Positions 6,205 to 6,432 of a DNA stretch of 6,432 nucleotides are shown here, piece after piece. Below the pieces are notes generated by a model. That model was not told the origin of the DNA, did no database searches, and was given only the letters and a program-made list of their open reading frames with translations. Source of the DNA: Acidobacteriota bacterium (lineage in GTDB: Bacteria > Acidobacteriota > Holophagae > Thermotomaculales > Thermotomaculaceae); contig JALWHA010000172.1 of NCBI GenBank assembly GCA_027038695.1, forward strand, positions 1 through 6,432. Reading direction: 5' to 3'. Numbering within the stretch: the first letter of the stretch is position 1; the number at the start of each line of letters is the position of its first letter. A program made the position numbers and the translations under genes.

Positions 6205-6210
6205 CTCCTT
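6205..6210 (-). promoter_or_regulatory. Ribosome binding site AAGGAG for the DUF4870 gene
   Basis: AAGGAG on the - strand, six bases before ATG 6198-6196. It decides the start in favour of the first methionine over Met3 and Met10. Confidence 0.8.
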
Positions 6211-6247
6211 AATTTTTTTTAAGAATTTAATTCCTAATCTTATTTAT

Positions 6248-6275
6248 ATTGTAAAACAAAAAACATTAAAATCAA
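6248..6275 (-). promoter_or_regulatory. Sigma-70-type promoter for the DUF4870 gene
   Basis: On the - strand, TTGATT (6275-6270) is a four-of-six -35 box, followed after 16 bases by TACAAT (6253-6248), a five-of-six -10 box. Transcription would start near 6241, leaving a leader of about 43 bases. The leader contains the palindrome GAATT-T-AATTC at 6223-6233. Confidence 0.55.
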
Positions 6276-6353
6276 GAAAAAGGTTGATAGTACAAAGGCT
6301 AATTGCGATTTTGCACGGATTCATTCTCCAAAAAAGCAGCATTTGCCGTCAAT

Positions 6354-6391
6354 TTTGCTATGAAATTTTATAAAATAAGAAAGTTTGCTAT
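6354..6391. repeat. Direct repeat TTTGCTAT x2, 30 bp apart
   Basis: TTTGCTAT lies at 6354-6361 and again at 6384-6391, about three helical turns apart; the second copy overlaps the predicted extended -10 element of the rightward promoter. Both are followed by an A2-3/T3 stretch. This placement would suit an operator, but the words are short. Confidence 0.4.
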
Positions 6392-6394
6392 AAT
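6386..6394 (+). promoter_or_regulatory. Extended -10 promoter for the gene starting at 6424
   Basis: TGC-TATAAT is a perfect extended -10 element. The -35 position 17 bases upstream reads TTTTAT (6366-6371), a poor match, as is common for extended -10 promoters. Transcription would start near 6401, giving a leader of about 23 bases. Confidence 0.65.
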
Positions 6395-6412
6395 TTCAGT
6401 TGCACATTTTGT

Positions 6413-6419
6413 AAGGAGG
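6413..6419 (+). promoter_or_regulatory. Strong ribosome binding site AAGGAGG
   Basis: A seven-base match to the anti-Shine-Dalgarno complement, four bases before ATG 6424. It suggests a well-translated gene. Confidence 0.85.
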
Positions 6420-6423
6420 AGTT

Positions 6424-6432
6424 ATGAAGGTT
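6424..6432 (+). CDS. Start of an unidentified gene (first three codons only)
   Basis: ATG-AAG-GTT (Met-Lys-Val) runs off the window edge. It is called from the extended -10 promoter and AAGGAGG ribosome binding site upstream, not from any protein homology. Product unknown. DnaN often begins with MKV or MKF and is often near dnaA, but three codons cannot support that. Confidence 0.7.

Larger units (their letters stand above)
6199..6423. other. Divergent intergenic region with back-to-back promoters
   Basis: A 225-bp AT-rich region between the DUF4870 gene (leftward) and a gene starting at 6424 (rightward). It holds the two promoters and ribosome binding sites listed separately. The right half (6300-6410) contains six TTGC words, including an exact TTTGCTAT pair 30 bp apart. 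No exact DnaA box, tRNA, riboswitch-like fold or convincing small gene was seen. Confidence 0.6.

Noticed and set aside
6223..6233. Palindrome GAATT-T-AATTC in the DUF4870 leader
   Set aside because: Only 11 bases and all A/T inside; expected by chance in such sequence, so not called as an operator.
6244..6324. 26-codon ORF on the - strand in the divergent intergenic region (starts ATG at 6324)
   Set aside because: A GGAG lies only one base from its ATG, too close to work, and the ORF spans the predicted promoter of the DUF4870 gene.

Overview
The window is AT-rich bacterial chromosome (roughly 35-40 % GC by eye). Arginine is written mostly as AGA/AGG, ATA isoleucine codons are frequent and the proteins are rich in Lys, Glu and Ile, which fits an AT-rich and possibly thermophilic bacterium. 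I cannot name the phylum from this sequence. No insertion sequence, CRISPR array, phage gene, tRNA or rRNA is visible. Nearly everything is recognisable core or common accessory genes.

Layout. Positions 1-675 hold the C-terminal half of dnaA, the replication initiator, cut by the left edge. A 98-bp gap follows. It carries an 8-bp direct repeat with 11-bp period that looks like a PhoB/PhoP box. A tight four-gene cluster on the + strand then runs from 774 to 5713: a PIN-PhoH fusion (PhoH2/YlaK type, RNase plus ATPase/helicase), a CDP-alcohol phosphatidyltransferase (phospholipid head-group synthesis), an AI-2E/PerM-type membrane protein, and ComEC (DNA-uptake channel). Junctions are 13 bp, a 4-bp ATGA overlap and a 1-bp TGATG overlap, so the genes are almost certainly co-transcribed and translationally coupled. 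On the - strand, converging on comEC, is a small DUF4870/Tic20-like membrane protein (5755-6198) with a proline-rich N-terminus. It has its own recognisable promoter, ribosome binding site and intrinsic terminator. From about 6199 to 6423 is a divergent intergenic region, and a new + strand gene starts at 6424 and leaves the window after three codons.

How the genes fit together. The + strand cluster mixes RNA metabolism, envelope lipid synthesis, a transporter-like protein and DNA uptake; no single pathway links them. The cluster looks like a housekeeping operon next to dnaA rather than a dedicated system. dnaA is not followed directly by dnaN, unlike the common dnaA-dnaN-recF order.

The most notable points are a ComEC whose C-terminal metallo-beta-lactamase-like domain is present but has lost every metal-binding motif and become cysteine-rich; the Pho-box-like repeat upstream of the phoH-type gene; overlapping out-of-frame ATG and GTG starts sharing one ribosome binding site at the phosphatidyltransferase gene; and an 8-C homopolymer near the start of the DUF4870 gene. 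I did not find a clearly new multi-gene system here.
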